NCBI GenBank assembly: GCA_900557315.1
Contig: USSI01000106.1
Coordinates: 1-5,819 of the forward strand
Direction of reading: 5' to 3'
Length of the DNA: 5,819 bases
DNA from: an uncultured Butyricicoccus sp.
GTDB lineage: Bacteria; Bacillota; Clostridia; Oscillospirales; Butyricicoccaceae
The position numbers and the translations under genes are program-made. Positions 5,809 to 5,819 of this stretch are shown piece after piece. Below the pieces are notes generated by a model. The model had not been told where the DNA came from and did not search any database. It saw only the letters and a program-made list of their open reading frames with translations. Each line of letters opens with the position of its first letter. The stretch's first letter is position 1.

Positions 5809-5819
5809 AGGGGGTATCT

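Noticed and set aside
1..5819. CRISPR arrays, tRNA or rRNA genes, insertion sequences and attachment sites
   Set aside because: I saw no regularly spaced repeats, no cloverleaf or ribosomal sequence, no transposase frame and no terminal repeats; the window is ordinary metabolic and transport genes.

Overview
The window is a compact, entirely minus-strand stretch of a fairly GC-rich anaerobic bacterium. AGGAGG-type ribosome binding sites, intrinsic terminators with U-tracts and strictly anaerobic enzymes point to Clostridia, probably a gut Oscillospiraceae- or Lachnospiraceae-like butyrate producer. The lineage is inferred from gene content and remembered family sequences, not from a search.

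Read in the direction of transcription (high to low coordinates), the window opens with an amino-acid ABC importer. A permease (5152-5808, open to the window edge) is followed 12 nt later by its ATPase (4351-5139), and a strong intrinsic terminator (4241-4271) closes this unit. The 281-base AT-rich gap that follows carries a convincing sigma-70 type promoter (4156-4184) with a perfect 18-bp palindrome (4131-4148) at about the start of transcription.

That promoter drives a four-gene module: an iron-dependent 4-hydroxybutyrate dehydrogenase (2888-4069), an intrinsic terminator inside the cluster (2831-2864), 4-hydroxybutyryl-CoA dehydratase/vinylacetyl-CoA isomerase (abfD, 1318-2763), a 12-bp-stem hairpin (1270-1304), a 91-residue cysteine-rich CGGCNPRYDR protein of unknown function (955-1230), and the first 302 codons of a propionate-CoA-transferase-type enzyme (1-908, running off the left edge).

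Together the module should reduce succinate semialdehyde (from GABA or succinate) to 4-hydroxybutyrate, load it with CoA and dehydrate it to crotonyl-CoA, which feeds butyrate formation. Semialdehyde-producing enzymes and butyryl-CoA dehydrogenase are not in the window. The points most worth a second look are the small Cys-rich protein embedded between dehydratase and transferase, the use of a Pct-type transferase where the classical AbfT/Cat2 type would be expected, and the layered regulation (operator at +1, mid-cluster terminator, intergenic hairpin).
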